A stretch of DNA of 24,054 nucleotides from Clostridia bacterium (GCA_017547395.1 JAFYPS010000183.1:1-24054), one strand, 5' to 3'. Shown: positions 8,449-17,411, numbered from the stretch's first letter. Numbers and translations are program-made. The notes: generated by a model from the letters alone, not told the origin.

Positions 8449-9132
8449 ATGTCTAATTTCAAGCAATTCCTTTCTGCAATTCTTGCAGGAATATTATTTA
8501 CCGTTGGCGCTATCGCGAGAATAGAAAACGGTTCTTCAAAAATTGTATCGGCAGTTATATTCGGAGTTTGCATACTCGCTATGCTCACGCTTAAACTCGG
8601 CTTTTCCGACGGAAAAATCGGATACGTTTTTTCAAACCCCAAAAAAGTCAACGAAAACCTCGGCTTATTCGCAATAGTTTTTCTTGGCAATCTGGTCAGT
8701 GTAGCGGCTTTCGGTCTTGTACTTTCACCGATATACGGTGATGCCGCAAAAATTATTGCAGAAGAATTTGTAAGTGTTCCGTATATTGAAATACTTTTAA
8801 AGTCGCTTTTATGCGGTGCGCTCCTTTTTGTAAGCGCACATTGTTATCACCGCCTCGTAGGCAACGGTGTCGGCAGCGTGATTACGGTTCTTACTGCGGC
8901 GGCAGTTATATACTGCGGATTTATCCACTCCATCAGTGACGCGTTCTATTTGTTTGCTGCGCGCGCACTTAATATCCGTTGTATCATATACTTCGCTATC
9001 GCTGCAGCAGGAAATATTTTAGGCGGATTGCTGTTTTCCATACTTTACGAAGCGAAAAAGGAAGACAAAGACGACTCGTCGCATCGCCACCACCGCCATC
9101 ACTCCAAGAAAGAAGAGTCAGAAAAAGAATAA
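8449..9132 (+). CDS. FocA-like formate/nitrite channel (FNT family)
   Basis: A 227-residue membrane protein with about six hydrophobic segments. It starts directly with the first FNT helix (FKQFLSAILAGILFTVGAIA) and shows LLCGALLFVSAHCYH, equivalent to the FNT loop helix, and GFIHSISDAFYLFAA, carrying the central pore His of FocA-like channels. GNILGGLLFSILYEA is the last helix. It is shorter than E. coli FocA (285), like compact Firmicutes FNT proteins. Its place after pflBA suggests formate exchange across the membrane, but the FNT family also contains nitrite and hydrosulfide channels. The tail is hydrophilic and unusual, with His-rich SSHRHHRHH followed by Lys/Glu. SD AAAGGA precedes the ATG. 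Confidence 0.8.
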   Translation: MSNFKQFLSAILAGILFTVGAIARIENGSSKIVSAVIFGVCILAMLTLKLGFSDGKIGYVFSNPKKVNENLGLFAIVFLGNLVSVAAFGLVLSPIYGDAAKIIAEEFVSVPYIEILLKSLLCGALLFVSAHCYHRLVGNGVGSVITVLTAAAVIYCGFIHSISDAFYLFAARALNIRCIIYFAIAAAGNILGGLLFSILYEAKKEDKDDSSHRHHRHHSKKEESEKE

Positions 9133-9134
9133 TA

Positions 9135-9165
9135 AAAAATCCCGCTCGGTGAGCGGGATTTTTTT
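9135..9165. terminator. Convergent terminator between the FNT gene and asnA
   Basis: ATCCCGCTC, loop GGT, GAGCGGGAT, with A6 before and T7 after. It serves the FNT gene and, on the minus strand, overlaps the asnA stop region. Confidence 0.9.
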
Positions 9166-10171
9166 AAAGCAGTTTTATTCCGTTTTCTTCGCAGATGCGA
9201 TGTGTTTCCGCATCCCAGATGCTTGACTGCACCTCACCGATGTGCGCACAGCCCATAAGCAGCATACAAAGACGTGACTGACCGATACCGCCACCGATAG
9301 TAAGCGGAAGCTCATCATTTAAAAGCATCTTATGGAAAGGCAGTTCCCTTCTGTGATTGCAGTTGGCTACGTCAAGCTGATATGCAAGCGACTTTGCATC
9401 AACTCTGATACCCATTGATGAAATTTCAAGCGCGCTGCCGAGTACCTCGTTCCAGAGAAGGATATCACCGTTAAGCTGCCAGTCGTCATAGTCGGGTGCG
9501 CGATTGCCGTGAGGCTTACCTGAGCGGAGCTTTGCACCGATCTGCATTACGAAAACCGTACCAAACTCGCGTGTAACGGCATTTTCACGCTCGACGGGAG
9601 TGAGGTCGGGATACATATCCTCAAGTTCCTGAGAAGTAACAAACTTAACGTCGCGGTTTATATTTGTGTGAAGCTGCGGAAAATGAACCTTGAGTCTGTT
9701 ATTTGTGTTGCAAAGCGCATCAATGATTGCACTCACGATAAGCTTAAGATAATCGGTATTACGGCTTTCCTTAGTGATTATCTTTTCCCAGTCCCACTGG
9801 TCAACGTAGATAGAATGAATATTGTCAAGCTCTTCATCGCGACGGATAGCGTTCATATCCGTATAAAGTCCGTTGCCAACCGAGAAGTTATAGCGCTTGA
9901 GTGCAAGTCGCTTCCACTTTGCAAGTGAATGAACAACCTGCGCATCCACACCTATAGCCGGTACGTCAAATGAAACGGGGCGCTCAACACCGCTCAAATT
10001 ATCGTTAAGACCCGATTCCTCGGTAACGAAAAGGGGCGCGGAAACTCGCTTTAAATTTAGAGCGGAGGAAAGCTCGCCCTGAAACGTCTGTTTTATATAT
10101 GCGATTGCTCGCTGAGTATCATACTCATCAAGAAGCGGCTTATATCCGCTTGGAATAATTACACTGTTCAT
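9164..10171 (-). CDS. asnA: Aspartate-ammonia ligase (asparagine synthetase A)
   Basis: A 335-residue enzyme of the class-II aminoacyl-tRNA-synthetase fold that makes asparagine from aspartate, ammonia and ATP. Recognisable blocks are VSAPLFVTEESGLNDNLSGVE, VVHSLAKWKRLALKRY, GLYTDMNAIRRDEELDNIHS, YVDQWDWEK and the C-terminal GGGIGQSRLCMLLMG (synthetase-type motif 3). Length matches E. coli AsnA (330). SD GGAG lies 8 bases before the ATG. It is a single-gene unit between two terminators with its own promoter; the leader is only about 25 bases, so no T-box fits. Confidence 0.96.
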   Translation of the reverse strand: MNSVIIPSGYKPLLDEYDTQRAIAYIKQTFQGELSSALNLKRVSAPLFVTEESGLNDNLSGVERPVSFDVPAIGVDAQVVHSLAKWKRLALKRYNFSVGNGLYTDMNAIRRDEELDNIHSIYVDQWDWEKIITKESRNTDYLKLIVSAIIDALCNTNNRLKVHFPQLHTNINRDVKFVTSQELEDMYPDLTPVERENAVTREFGTVFVMQIGAKLRSGKPHGNRAPDYDDWQLNGDILLWNEVLGSALEISSMGIRVDAKSLAYQLDVANCNHRRELPFHKMLLNDELPLTIGGGIGQSRLCMLLMGCAHIGEVQSSIWDAETHRICEENGIKLL

Positions 10172-10200
10172 TAATACTGCTCCAAAAAAAGATTGACCTT

Positions 10201-10230
10201 ATTATACAACACATCTGCATTATATGTCAA
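10201..10230 (-). promoter_or_regulatory. Promoter of asnA
   Basis: Minus strand TTGACA, 18 bases, TATAAT. Predicted start about 20-25 bases before the asnA ATG. Confidence 0.8.
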
Positions 10231-10247
10231 TAAATAAATATAAAACA

Positions 10248-10272
10248 AAAAAGCTGCCATAGGCAGCTTTTT
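10248..10272 (-). terminator. Terminator of gap
   Basis: AAAAAGCTGCC, loop ATA, GGCAGCTTTTT: a perfect 11-bp stem, T-rich on the minus strand, just after the gap stop. Confidence 0.88.
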
Positions 10273-10285
10273 GTTTTAAATCCGA

Positions 10286-11323
10286 TTAGTTGAGTTCTGC
10301 GAAGTACTTAATGGTTCTAACCATCTGGCTGGTGTAGGAGTTCTCATTGTCGTACCAAGCAACAACCTGTACCTGATAGGTATCGTCATCGATCTTAGCA
10401 ACCATGGTCTGAGTTGCATCGAAGAGAGAACCGTAGGTCATACCGATAATGTCGGAAGAAACGATGTCCTCGGTGTTGTAGCCGTAGGAAGCAGAAGCTG
10501 CTGCCTTCATAGCTGCGTTGATACCGTCAACAGTAACGTCCTTGCCCTTAACTACTGCAACGAGAATAGTGGTAGAACCGGTGCAGGTAGGAACACGCTG
10601 AGCAGAGCCGATGAGCTTGCCGTTGAGTTCGGGAATTACAAGACCGATTGCCTTTGCAGCGCCGGTAGAGTTAGGAACGATGTTCTGTGCGCCTGCACGT
10701 GCACGGCGGAGGTCACCCTTTCTGTGAGGACCGTCGAGAATCATCTGGTCACCGGTGTATGCGTGAACGGTGGTCATGATACCGCTCTGGATAGGAGCGT
10801 AGTCGTTGAGAGCCTTTGCCATAGGAGCAAGGCAGTTGGTGGTGCAGGATGCTGCAGAGATGATCTTGTCATCAGCAGTGAGAGTCTTTTCGTTTACGCT
10901 GTAAACGATGGTAGGAAGATCCTTACCTGCGGGAGCAGAAATAACAACCTTCTTTGCGCCTGCATCGATGTGAGCCTGAGACTTTTCCTTAGAGCAGTAG
11001 AAACCGGTGCACTCGAGTACAACGTCTACGTCAAGATCGCCCCAAGGAAGATCCTTTGCGTCCTTCTCTGCGTAAATCTTAAGGGTCTTACCGTCAACGG
11101 TAATGGTTCCTGCTTCATCGTCAGCAGCAACAGTGTGAAGGCCCTGACCGTAAGTACCGCAGTAACCACCCTGTGCAGTGTCGTACTTGAGAAGCTGTGC
11201 GAGCATGGAAGGCTTGGTAAGGTCGTTGATTGCAACTACCTCATAACCCTCTGCGCCGAACATCTGTCTGAATGCAAGACGACCGATTCTACCGAAACCG
11301 TTAATAGCAACTTTAACTGCCAT
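10286..11323 (-). CDS. gap: Glyceraldehyde-3-phosphate dehydrogenase (type I, NAD)
   Basis: A 345-residue GAPDH oxidising glyceraldehyde-3-phosphate to 1,3-bisphosphoglycerate in glycolysis. The Rossmann start is [11 protein letters not shown]; Asp34 (AINDLT) favours NAD. The catalytic Cys160 is in [15 protein letters not shown] and its partner His187 in [10 protein letters not shown]. The block [16 protein letters not shown] and the C-terminal [13 protein letters not shown] are canonical. The frame stays open to 11380, but ATG 11323 ([11 protein letters not shown]) has SD GGAGGA at good spacing and fits the family start. Monocistronic, with its own promoter and terminator. Confidence 0.97.
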   Translation of the reverse strand: MAVKVAINGFGRIGRLAFRQMFGAEGYEVVAINDLTKPSMLAQLLKYDTAQGGYCGTYGQGLHTVAADDEAGTITVDGKTLKIYAEKDAKDLPWGDLDVDVVLECTGFYCSKEKSQAHIDAGAKKVVISAPAGKDLPTIVYSVNEKTLTADDKIISAASCTTNCLAPMAKALNDYAPIQSGIMTTVHAYTGDQMILDGPHRKGDLRRARAGAQNIVPNSTGAAKAIGLVIPELNGKLIGSAQRVPTCTGSTTILVAVVKGKDVTVDGINAAMKAAASASYGYNTEDIVSSDIIGMTYGSLFDATQTMVAKIDDDTYQVQVVAWYDNENSYTSQMVRTIKYFAELN

Positions 11324-11369
11324 TTTCTTAGTCCTCCGAATATATAAAAAATTTTTGAAACGATTCTTC

Positions 11370-11388
11370 GGATATGACATACATATCC
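11370..11388 (-). promoter_or_regulatory. Palindrome at the 5' end of the gap mRNA
   Basis: GGATATG-ACATA-CATATCC, 7-base perfect arms, beginning almost exactly at the predicted transcription start. It could be a 5' stabilising hairpin or a repressor operator. No known operator is recognised. Confidence 0.45.
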
Positions 11389-11394
11389 TTATCT

Positions 11395-11422
11395 ATTTTA
11401 CCACAAATTTTGAATTATACAA
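11395..11422 (-). promoter_or_regulatory. Promoter of gap
   Basis: Minus strand TTGTAT, 16 bases, TAAAAT, with a predicted start near 11388, leaving a leader of about 65 bases. Confidence 0.65.
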
Positions 11423-11502
11423 TACTTTTCGGTGAAAATTTCATTTTTTTGTTAATTTTCTAACTTGCAAGCAAAATAACTCTATTCTTTTAGATATTTT
11501 TA

Positions 11503-12252
11503 CTATTTCTTTTTGAATTTTTCCGCATAAGTGCCTATAAGGAACTTGGGAAGCTTCATCATTCTGCCTATGCGCTTAGGCTCTTTGAGAAGTCTGTAGA
11601 ACCATTCAAGCGAAAGTTTGATGAAGATTTTAGGTGCGCGCTTTACGTTGCCTGCATAAACGTCAAGACTTCCGCCAAGGCACATACACATTCTTGCAGA
11701 GGTGAATTTTTCCTTGTTATCGGTAACCCACTTTTCCTGAACGGGCACGCCGAGGCACACGAAAAGAAGCTTTGCACCGCTCTCGTTTATTTTCGCAATT
11801 ACGGCGTCGCTCTCTTCGCCTTCCTTTTTAAAATAGCCGTCAGCGCAGCCCGAAACGTTAAGTCCCTTATACTTTTCGCACATTCTCTTTGCCGCCTCTT
11901 CGGCAACACCGGGCTTTGCACCGAGGAAAAATGCGCTGTCACCGCTCTTTGCGCAGTATTCAAGCATTTTCTCGCCCAGCTCAACGCCTGCAACCTTACC
12001 TTTAAGCGGCTTGCCTAAAATCTTTGCCGCCTTTACAACGCCGGCTCCGTCGGGAACAACCATATCCCCGCCGTTATAAAGATCATAATATTCATTTTGC
12101 TCAATGCAGAGCTGCACTATCTCAGAATTGGGGGTAAAAACAGTGCATACCTTATCGCCCGAAAGCATCTCGGCACCAACCGTCGCTGCCTCGTCAAGAG
12201 TCACGTTAAGAAAATTTACCCCGCGTATATTTACTTTTTCAAAATCAGCCAT
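11503..12252 (-). CDS. tagA: WecG/TagA/CpsF family glycosyltransferase (GT26)
   Basis: A 249-residue GT26 enzyme, usual length for the family. Typical blocks are VFTPNSEIVQLC near the start, VVPDGAGVVKAAKILG around residues 67-82, AFFLGAKPGVAEEAAKRM, LLFVCLGVPVQEKWV and a basic C-terminus (EWFYRLLKEPKRIGRMMKLP) that associates with the membrane. The best-known member, TagA, adds N-acetylmannosamine to lipid-linked GlcNAc in teichoic-acid linkage-unit synthesis; other members act in exopolysaccharide synthesis, so the exact acceptor is uncertain. No other envelope-polymer gene is adjacent. AAAGGACGG precedes the ATG. Confidence 0.88.
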   Translation of the reverse strand: MADFEKVNIRGVNFLNVTLDEAATVGAEMLSGDKVCTVFTPNSEIVQLCIEQNEYYDLYNGGDMVVPDGAGVVKAAKILGKPLKGKVAGVELGEKMLEYCAKSGDSAFFLGAKPGVAEEAAKRMCEKYKGLNVSGCADGYFKKEGEESDAVIAKINESGAKLLFVCLGVPVQEKWVTDNKEKFTSARMCMCLGGSLDVYAGNVKRAPKIFIKLSLEWFYRLLKEPKRIGRMMKLPKFLIGTYAEKFKKK

Positions 12253-12275
12253 TCAAGACACCGTCCTTTTCGCCT

Positions 12276-12304
12276 ATTCTACCATATATTACCGAATCCG
12301 TCAA
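12276..12304 (-). promoter_or_regulatory. Promoter of the tagA-like gene
   Basis: Minus strand TTGACG, 17 bases, TAGAAT, 24 bases before the start codon, just after the potD terminator. Confidence 0.7.
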
Positions 12305-12310
12305 TGATTA

Positions 12311-12338
12311 AAAAAGGCTCACGACCGTGAGCCTTTTT
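12311..12338 (-). terminator. Terminator of the potABCD operon
   Basis: AAAAAGGCTCACG, AC, CGTGAGCCTTTTT: strong 13-bp stem ending one base before the potD stop codon. Confidence 0.9.
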
Positions 12339-12339
12339 A

Positions 12340-13560
12340 TTAGTAATATCTTTCGCGTCTCTTCTTGCGGACAGTGTGGTATATCCAGTAAGCAACAAGT
12401 CCTATGACTATCAGCATAGCAAGAACGTAAACGCCGTCGCCTGTTGCGCTGCTGATTTTGAGTTCTTCCCACAGATTGTTTACAAGTGCAAGAGTTTCGC
12501 TGTCAAGGTTATGGTAGCTGAGCGTATTGTACTTTTCCTTAAAGTCAAAGCCCTCGGGATAAAGCACCGCCATTGACTCCTCGCCCATATCCTCGATATA
12601 AACCTCGCTTTCGTACACTGCGGAGTTCGGACTCGCATAGTAAATATACTCTGCATTTGCAATCGCAGGCTCTTCGGAAAGCATATAGTTTATATAAATC
12701 TCGGCAAGCTCTTTATTTGCCGCTCCCTTAGGAATACAGTAGGCATCAACAAAAAGATTTGTCACTATCTCTCCGTCGTCATTTACGGGATAGAAGAAAC
12801 CGAGATCCTCATTATTGTCGGTCATTGAAAGATAATCACCGGCATAATATGACGAGACAGACGCTTCGCCCGACTCCATCTTATTATAGATTTCATCCAT
12901 TACGTAGCCCTGTACGTGCGGCTGCTGTGCCTTCAGTTCCTCAAGTGCGCGACGCCACTCGGATACGTCGGTGGTATTAACGTCAATGCCAAGCTTATAC
13001 ATTGCCGTGCCGAAAGCATCGCGGGAATTGTTGAACTGAAGTATACGTCCCGCATACTTTTCGTTCCACATAAGATCCCACTTGCCCGTATCCTCTTCAT
13101 CCACAACCATGGAATTGTAGATAACGCCTACCATACCGTAGGTATACGGAATGGAATACTCGCCCATTGGGTCATAGTAAAGACCGCGGAAGGAATCGCT
13201 GATGTTCGCATAGTTTGGAATATTTGAAAAGTCTAACTTCTCAAGCATCTCCTCTTCTATGAGTCGGGCAATCATATAGTCCGAGGGGATAACAACGTCA
13301 TATCCCGCAGCGCCGCTCTTAAGCTTTGCATACATATCTTCGTTTGAAGCATACGTGGAATATACAACGTCTATTTCCTCACCGTAGGTTTCGTAATAAT
13401 ACTCCTCGAAAGCGGCATTGGTATCAATCGAACCTTCACTGCCGTCCGAAATATATTCGCCCCAGTTATAGACGTTTACAACCTTCTTCTCACTTGTTTC
13501 GCCACAAGCCGAGAGACATACGGCGAAAGCCAGAGTAAGGACTAAAAGAAGTTTTTTCAT
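12340..13560 (-). CDS. potD: Spermidine/putrescine ABC transporter, substrate-binding protein
   Basis: A 406-residue PotD/PotF-type binding protein. The signal peptide MKKLLLVLTLAFAVCLSAC ends in a lipobox (LSAC), giving a lipoprotein anchored at residue 19. VVNVYNWGEYISDG is the typical polyamine-binding start, and YDVVIPSDYMIARLIEEEML and LQFNNSRDAFGTAMYKLG are recognised blocks. Oddly, the C-terminus adds a hydrophobic helix (VYVLAMLIVIGLVAYWIYH) and a basic KKRRERYY tail, a second membrane anchor absent from classical PotD. The start overlaps the potC stop by four bases. It is the last gene of the operon, before a terminator. Confidence 0.93.
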   Translation of the reverse strand: MKKLLLVLTLAFAVCLSACGETSEKKVVNVYNWGEYISDGSEGSIDTNAAFEEYYYETYGEEIDVVYSTYASNEDMYAKLKSGAAGYDVVIPSDYMIARLIEEEMLEKLDFSNIPNYANISDSFRGLYYDPMGEYSIPYTYGMVGVIYNSMVVDEEDTGKWDLMWNEKYAGRILQFNNSRDAFGTAMYKLGIDVNTTDVSEWRRALEELKAQQPHVQGYVMDEIYNKMESGEASVSSYYAGDYLSMTDNNEDLGFFYPVNDDGEIVTNLFVDAYCIPKGAANKELAEIYINYMLSEEPAIANAEYIYYASPNSAVYESEVYIEDMGEESMAVLYPEGFDFKEKYNTLSYHNLDSETLALVNNLWEELKISSATGDGVYVLAMLIVIGLVAYWIYHTVRKKRRERYY

Positions 13561-14363
13561 TTCTTTGCCCTCGCTTTCTTCTTGCCGTCACCCTGTGCAA
13601 CGTTTGAAAGCACAAGCAGCACGAGAACCGCTATGAAAATAAGGGTCGAAAGCGCGTACATATCAGGGGTAACACGCTTTTTAGTCATTGAGTAAATGCG
13701 TATCGGCAGAGTTTCAAAACCGTTGCCGGTTGTGAAATAACTGATAACAAAGTCGTCAAGCGACAATGTAAACGCCATAATAAGTCCCGAGATTATGCCG
13801 GGGAAAATCGCGGGAAGCTCTACCTTGCAGAACGCCTGAAACGGTGTACAGCCAAGGTCAAGGGCAGCCTCTGTAAGATGCTTGTCCATCTGCTTTATCT
13901 TAGGCATTACGGAAAGTATAACGTAAGGCAGATTGAACGTGATATGTGCGATAAGCACGGTGGAAAATCCGAGGCTCTGCGATGCTCCGAGCGCAGCCGT
14001 TACAAACACGAATAAAAGCATAAGCGATATACCGGTTACAATATCGGGATTCATCATCGGAACGTTAGTTACCGTCATTACGGCACTCTTTACGTGCTTG
14101 CTTTTAAGCTTTGAAATGCCCACTGCCGCAACAGTACCGATTATTGTCGCAACAAGCGAAGAAATTACTGCAAGTATAAGCGTATTTTTCAGTGCCTCAA
14201 GGGTTGCGGGGTCACCAAAAAGTTCTTTATACCAATAAAGTGAAAAGCCTGTAAAAAGTCCCGTAGAATTACTCGAGTTGAACGAGAACAGCACCATAAC
14301 TGCGATAGGTGCATAAAGGATAAGGAAAATAAGCGTAGTGTAAATCTTTGACATCGGCTTCAT
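13557..14363 (-). CDS. potC: Spermidine/putrescine ABC transporter permease PotC
   Basis: A 268-residue inner-membrane permease with about six transmembrane helices. It contains the EAA loop EAALDLGCTPFQAFCKVELP that docks to the ATPase and a segment with SLDDFVISYFTTG typical of PotC. It starts with ATG 14363, overlapping potB by four bases, and ends overlapping potD by four. The C-terminus is a short basic tail. With PotB it forms the membrane channel of the polyamine importer. Confidence 0.95.
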   Translation of the reverse strand: MKPMSKIYTTLIFLILYAPIAVMVLFSFNSSNSTGLFTGFSLYWYKELFGDPATLEALKNTLILAVISSLVATIIGTVAAVGISKLKSKHVKSAVMTVTNVPMMNPDIVTGISLMLLFVFVTAALGASQSLGFSTVLIAHITFNLPYVILSVMPKIKQMDKHLTEAALDLGCTPFQAFCKVELPAIFPGIISGLIMAFTLSLDDFVISYFTTGNGFETLPIRIYSMTKKRVTPDMYALSTLIFIAVLVLLVLSNVAQGDGKKKARAKK

Positions 14364-15187
14364 ACAACCACGCTCCCTTCATCATCCGAATAGCGGTTCA
14401 TAATCGCCATAGAGATAAGAATTACAATCATCAGCACAAGCGACATTGCCGCACCGAGATTATAATTATACGCAGTCTGGAACTGGCGCTCAATAGTATC
14501 GCCTATGAGGTCAAAGCTCGAACCGCCGAGTTTCTGAGAGATATAGAAGGTGCTGACTGACGGTACAAACACCATAGTAATTCCCGAAATGACACCCGAT
14601 CGGGACATAGGCATAACAACCTTGAAAAAGGCGCGGACAGGCGTGCATCCAAGGTCCGCAGATGCCTCAAGCAAACGGTTGTCAAGCTTTGAGAGCACCG
14701 TATGTATCGGAAGCACCATATACGGCAGATAGTTGTAAACCATACCGAAAATTACGGCACCGTCGGTATTTATCATATGAATAGGATCAAGTCCAAGCCC
14801 TGTAAGCAGTGAATTAATAAATCCGGTATCCTCAATAATTGCCATAATGGAATAAGTGCGGATAAGGAAATTCATCCACATGGGAAGCATTGTGAGCATA
14901 ATATAAAGCTTTTGCATCTTAGGCTCGGCACGGGAAATCGCATATGCAAGAGGGTACGCTACAAGAAGGCATATTGCGGTTGCAACAAGAGCAAATGCAC
15001 CCGAGCGCACAAAGATAGTTAGATAACTCGGACTTGCAAGCTGTGCAATATTGTCAAGCGTAAACGCGCCGCTCTTGTCGGTAAATGCATAGTAAAATAC
15101 AAACATCATCGGCGCTACGATAAAAAGTACCGACCAGACAACGTGGGGCGCCGCCATTATGCGCGCCATCAAAGACTTATTCTGCAT
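14360..15187 (-). CDS. potB: Spermidine/putrescine ABC transporter permease PotB
   Basis: A permease of 275 residues from ATG 15187 ([19 protein letters not shown]). The frame is open to 15244, but the extra stretch is basic and lies inside potA, so the shorter start, which overlaps the potA stop by 11 bases, is preferred. Signature parts are [16 protein letters not shown], the EAA loop [20 protein letters not shown] and [17 protein letters not shown]. It pairs with PotC. Close overlaps on both sides indicate translational coupling. Confidence 0.94.
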   Translation of the reverse strand: MQNKSLMARIMAAPHVVWSVLFIVAPMMFVFYYAFTDKSGAFTLDNIAQLASPSYLTIFVRSGAFALVATAICLLVAYPLAYAISRAEPKMQKLYIMLTMLPMWMNFLIRTYSIMAIIEDTGFINSLLTGLGLDPIHMINTDGAVIFGMVYNYLPYMVLPIHTVLSKLDNRLLEASADLGCTPVRAFFKVVMPMSRSGVISGITMVFVPSVSTFYISQKLGGSSFDLIGDTIERQFQTAYNYNLGAAMSLVLMIVILISMAIMNRYSDDEGSVVV

Positions 15188-16295
15188 CCCCCGACTCCTC
15201 CTTCGAAGCTTCGTCAAGCTCGTCAAAGTAGGTCGAATAGTCACCGTACAGATTAGAGTACTTGGACTTTTTCATAACGTGTATCTCCTCGGGGAGAATA
15301 CGGAGTCCGACTACCTTGCCGGGTTCTGCATAATCGGTAGTCTGAATCATCCATTTAAAGCCGTCGACGTCTACGATTATCTCATAGTGAACGCCCTTGA
15401 AGGTAACGGTATCGACAACGCCGTGTATCGGAACACTGTCAACGTCAACCATATCAACGTCCTCAGGACGGATAACGACGTCAACAGGCTCGTCCTTTGC
15501 AAAGCCCTTATCTACACAACGGAGAGTATGTCCGGAAAATTCGACAAGCTCGTCTGCGTGCATAATTCCGTCAATAATATTACTTTCACCGATAAAGTCG
15601 GCAACGAAAGCGTTTGCAGGCTCGTTATATATATCCTCGGGAGTGCCTATCTGCTGAATGATACCGTTATCCATTACAACAACGGTGTCGCTCATGGAAA
15701 GGGCCTCTTCCTGATCGTGAGTTACGTAAACAAAGGTAATGCCCATACGCTGCTGAATCTTTTTAAGTTCAACCTGCATATCCTTGCGGAGCTTGAGGTC
15801 AAGTGCGCCGAGAGGCTCGTCAAGAAGCAGAACTTTAGGATCGTTTGCAAGTGCGCGTGCAATAGCAACACGCTGCTGCTGACCGCCCGAAAGAGTTTCG
15901 ATATTTCTTTTTTCAAATCCCTCAAGGTTAACGATGCGGAGCATCTCCTTTACCTTTGCGGAAATCTCCTTCTCACTCTTTTTCGCAAGACGGAGTGCAA
16001 ACGCGATATTCTCATACACGTTAAGATGCGGAAAAAGCGCATACTTCTGGAATACCGTATTTACAGTTCGTTTATATGGAGGCAGGTCGTTTATACGCTT
16101 GCCGTCAAAATACACGTCGCCCGAATCGGGGGTTTCAAATCCGCCGATGATTCTCAGCGTGGTTGTTTTTCCGCAGCCGGAAGGGCCGAGGAGGGTGAGA
16201 AATTCTTTGTCGCGAATGTACAGGTCAATTTCCTTAAGCACCTGGGTATCGTCATATGACTTTGCAACGTTAACAAGTTCAATCAGCTTGCTCAT
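15177..16295 (-). CDS. potA: Spermidine/putrescine ABC transporter ATP-binding protein
   Basis: A 372-residue ABC ATPase with Walker [11 protein letters not shown]-loop [12 protein letters not shown], signature LSGGQQQR, Walker B VLLLDEP and switch His in THDQEEA. The C-terminal third is the TOBE-like regulatory domain ([26 protein letters not shown]). [20 protein letters not shown] and the four-gene order identify the polyamine type. ATG 16295 ([10 protein letters not shown]) is chosen from the family; its RBS is weak, while a GTG at 16313 sits too close to an AAAAGGA. First gene of potABCD; promoter about 75 bases upstream. Confidence 0.95.
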   Translation of the reverse strand: MSKLIELVNVAKSYDDTQVLKEIDLYIRDKEFLTLLGPSGCGKTTTLRIIGGFETPDSGDVYFDGKRINDLPPYKRTVNTVFQKYALFPHLNVYENIAFALRLAKKSEKEISAKVKEMLRIVNLEGFEKRNIETLSGGQQQRVAIARALANDPKVLLLDEPLGALDLKLRKDMQVELKKIQQRMGITFVYVTHDQEEALSMSDTVVVMDNGIIQQIGTPEDIYNEPANAFVADFIGESNIIDGIMHADELVEFSGHTLRCVDKGFAKDEPVDVVIRPEDVDMVDVDSVPIHGVVDTVTFKGVHYEIIVDVDGFKWMIQTTDYAEPGKVVGLRILPEEIHVMKKSKYSNLYGDYSTYFDELDEASKEESGDAE

Positions 16296-16368
16296 TTTCT
16301 TGAGTTTATACACATCCTTTTTAACCGATTGAGCATTTGCAAAATGCGCATAGCTCGCGTTGATACCA

Positions 16369-16397
16369 ATTATATAAAAAATGCATTAGAATTGCAA
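16369..16397 (-). promoter_or_regulatory. Promoter of potABCD
   Basis: Minus strand TTGCAA, 17 bases, TATAAT. The leader of about 65 bases contains a small hairpin (GCATTT/AAATGC) but no riboswitch I recognise. Confidence 0.8.
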
Positions 16398-16542
16398 TAG
16401 TTTTTCGCTAAAATTCTTGCAAAAAACTTGATTTACCCGTATTTAACCCGTAAAATCCCTTATTTTCTTTGCATAAAACTCACTTTTTCTCTCAAATGCT
16501 CTCAAATTCTCCAAAATTCTCCGTTTTTCAAATTTCAACACT

Positions 16543-17139
16543 TTATGAAGCAAATTTCGAATGCACCGAAAAAATATACAGTGAAAAAAGCAGTGGCAAG
16601 ACGCCCGTAAGTGCTGTGGTAAAGAGATACGCCGCTACGCCGAAGAATAGGAATGCAAGCACTCCGCTTATAAAAAACGATATTCTGAAGGCGGCGGCGG
16701 GCAAAACAAAAAAAGAAAAAATAATGTTTAAAACCCTGTACCCGTCAAGCGGATATATCGGCAAAAGATTCATCATCCCAAGCACAGCACTGACAAGCGC
16801 AAGCATAACGGCGGTATCAACTCCGAAAGCCGCGTATATCAGAAGAGAAATTAAAGTCAAAAGCAGATTTGAAACGCAGCCTGCGGCACATACCGCAAGC
16901 TCGCGCAAAAGCGAAAGGCTTTCCGCATCATAGTCTATGCACAGTCCAAACGGTGCTATGCGAAAAGACAGTATTCGCCCTTTGAAAATTTTAAGTGCCG
17001 CAAGATGCGCACATTCGTGAACGGCTATAGATATTGCTACGTAAAATGCATTTTCCGCTTCGCAAAAACAAAACGTAATCAGCGGAACTACCGACGTAAA
17101 AATAAAAAGCGCCCTATTCAATACTCTCATAAATTTCAT
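16543..17139 (-). CDS. Site-2 protease, M50 family (SpoIVFB-like)
   Basis: A 198-residue, very hydrophobic intramembrane metalloprotease. Zinc ligands are the HExxH motif HECAH (His at about 41 and 45) and the distal Asp in NLLPIYPLDGYRV, which matches the NPDG element. There are about five to six membrane segments; no PDZ or CBS domain follows, so it is shorter than SpoIVFB (about 290). SpoIVFB cuts pro-sigma-K in the mother cell. A SpoIVFB-like role is suggested by the size of the core, by the overlapping small membrane protein upstream (possible regulator) and by a sigma-E-like promoter. The start is ATG 17139 or ATG 17130, both overlapping the upstream gene. Confidence 0.8.
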   Translation of the reverse strand: MKFMRVLNRALFIFTSVVPLITFCFCEAENAFYVAISIAVHECAHLAALKIFKGRILSFRIAPFGLCIDYDAESLSLLRELAVCAAGCVSNLLLTLISLLIYAAFGVDTAVMLALVSAVLGMMNLLPIYPLDGYRVLNIIFSFFVLPAAAFRISFFISGVLAFLFFGVAAYLFTTALTGVLPLLFSLYIFSVHSKFAS

Positions 17140-17395
17140 TATATCTCTCTATGTACGCCGCCGCTTCTGCCGCTATTTTTTCTTTGTCTTCAGCATCGCT
17201 TATACCGAGAAATACCGCGACTGCATCGCTTTCGTCTATGAAATCGCGTACACCTGCCGCAAGATGCGCAAGCACACCCGTATCCGTGCTTTCCGAAATC
17301 TCATCATACATCCACACGGAAGTTGCAAAAACGCAAACAAGCATAATCGACAGTACGGAAAGTATAGTTCCTTCAAAAGAGCTCTTTTTATTCAT
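17114..17395 (-). CDS. Small single-pass membrane protein, partner of the S2P gene
   Basis: 93 residues from ATG 17395 (MNKKSSFEG), chosen for its SD GAGGTG at good spacing. A single hydrophobic helix at about 10-30 (GTILSVLSIMLVCVFATSVW) is followed by an acidic domain that would lie outside the membrane by the positive-inside rule (KK before the helix). I do not recognise the family. Its stop lies 26 bases inside the S2P gene, so the two are coupled. SpoIVFA and BofA hold SpoIVFB inactive in Bacillus; a comparable regulatory role is an inference from gene order, topology and promoter only. Confidence 0.65.
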   Translation of the reverse strand: MNKKSSFEGTILSVLSIMLVCVFATSVWMYDEISESTDTGVLAHLAAGVRDFIDESDAVAVFLGISDAEDKEKIAAEAAAYIERYNEIYESIE

Positions 17396-17411
17396 ACACT
17401 CACCTCGGTGA

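Noticed and set aside
10172..10230. Possible T-box or other amino-acid riboswitch before asnA
   Set aside because: The leader between promoter and start codon is only about 25 bases, too short for any such element.
15159..16259. Long plus-strand open frame of 366 codons opposite potA
   Set aside because: It is a shadow of potA, whose Walker and signature motifs are intact; there is no RBS and no family pattern.
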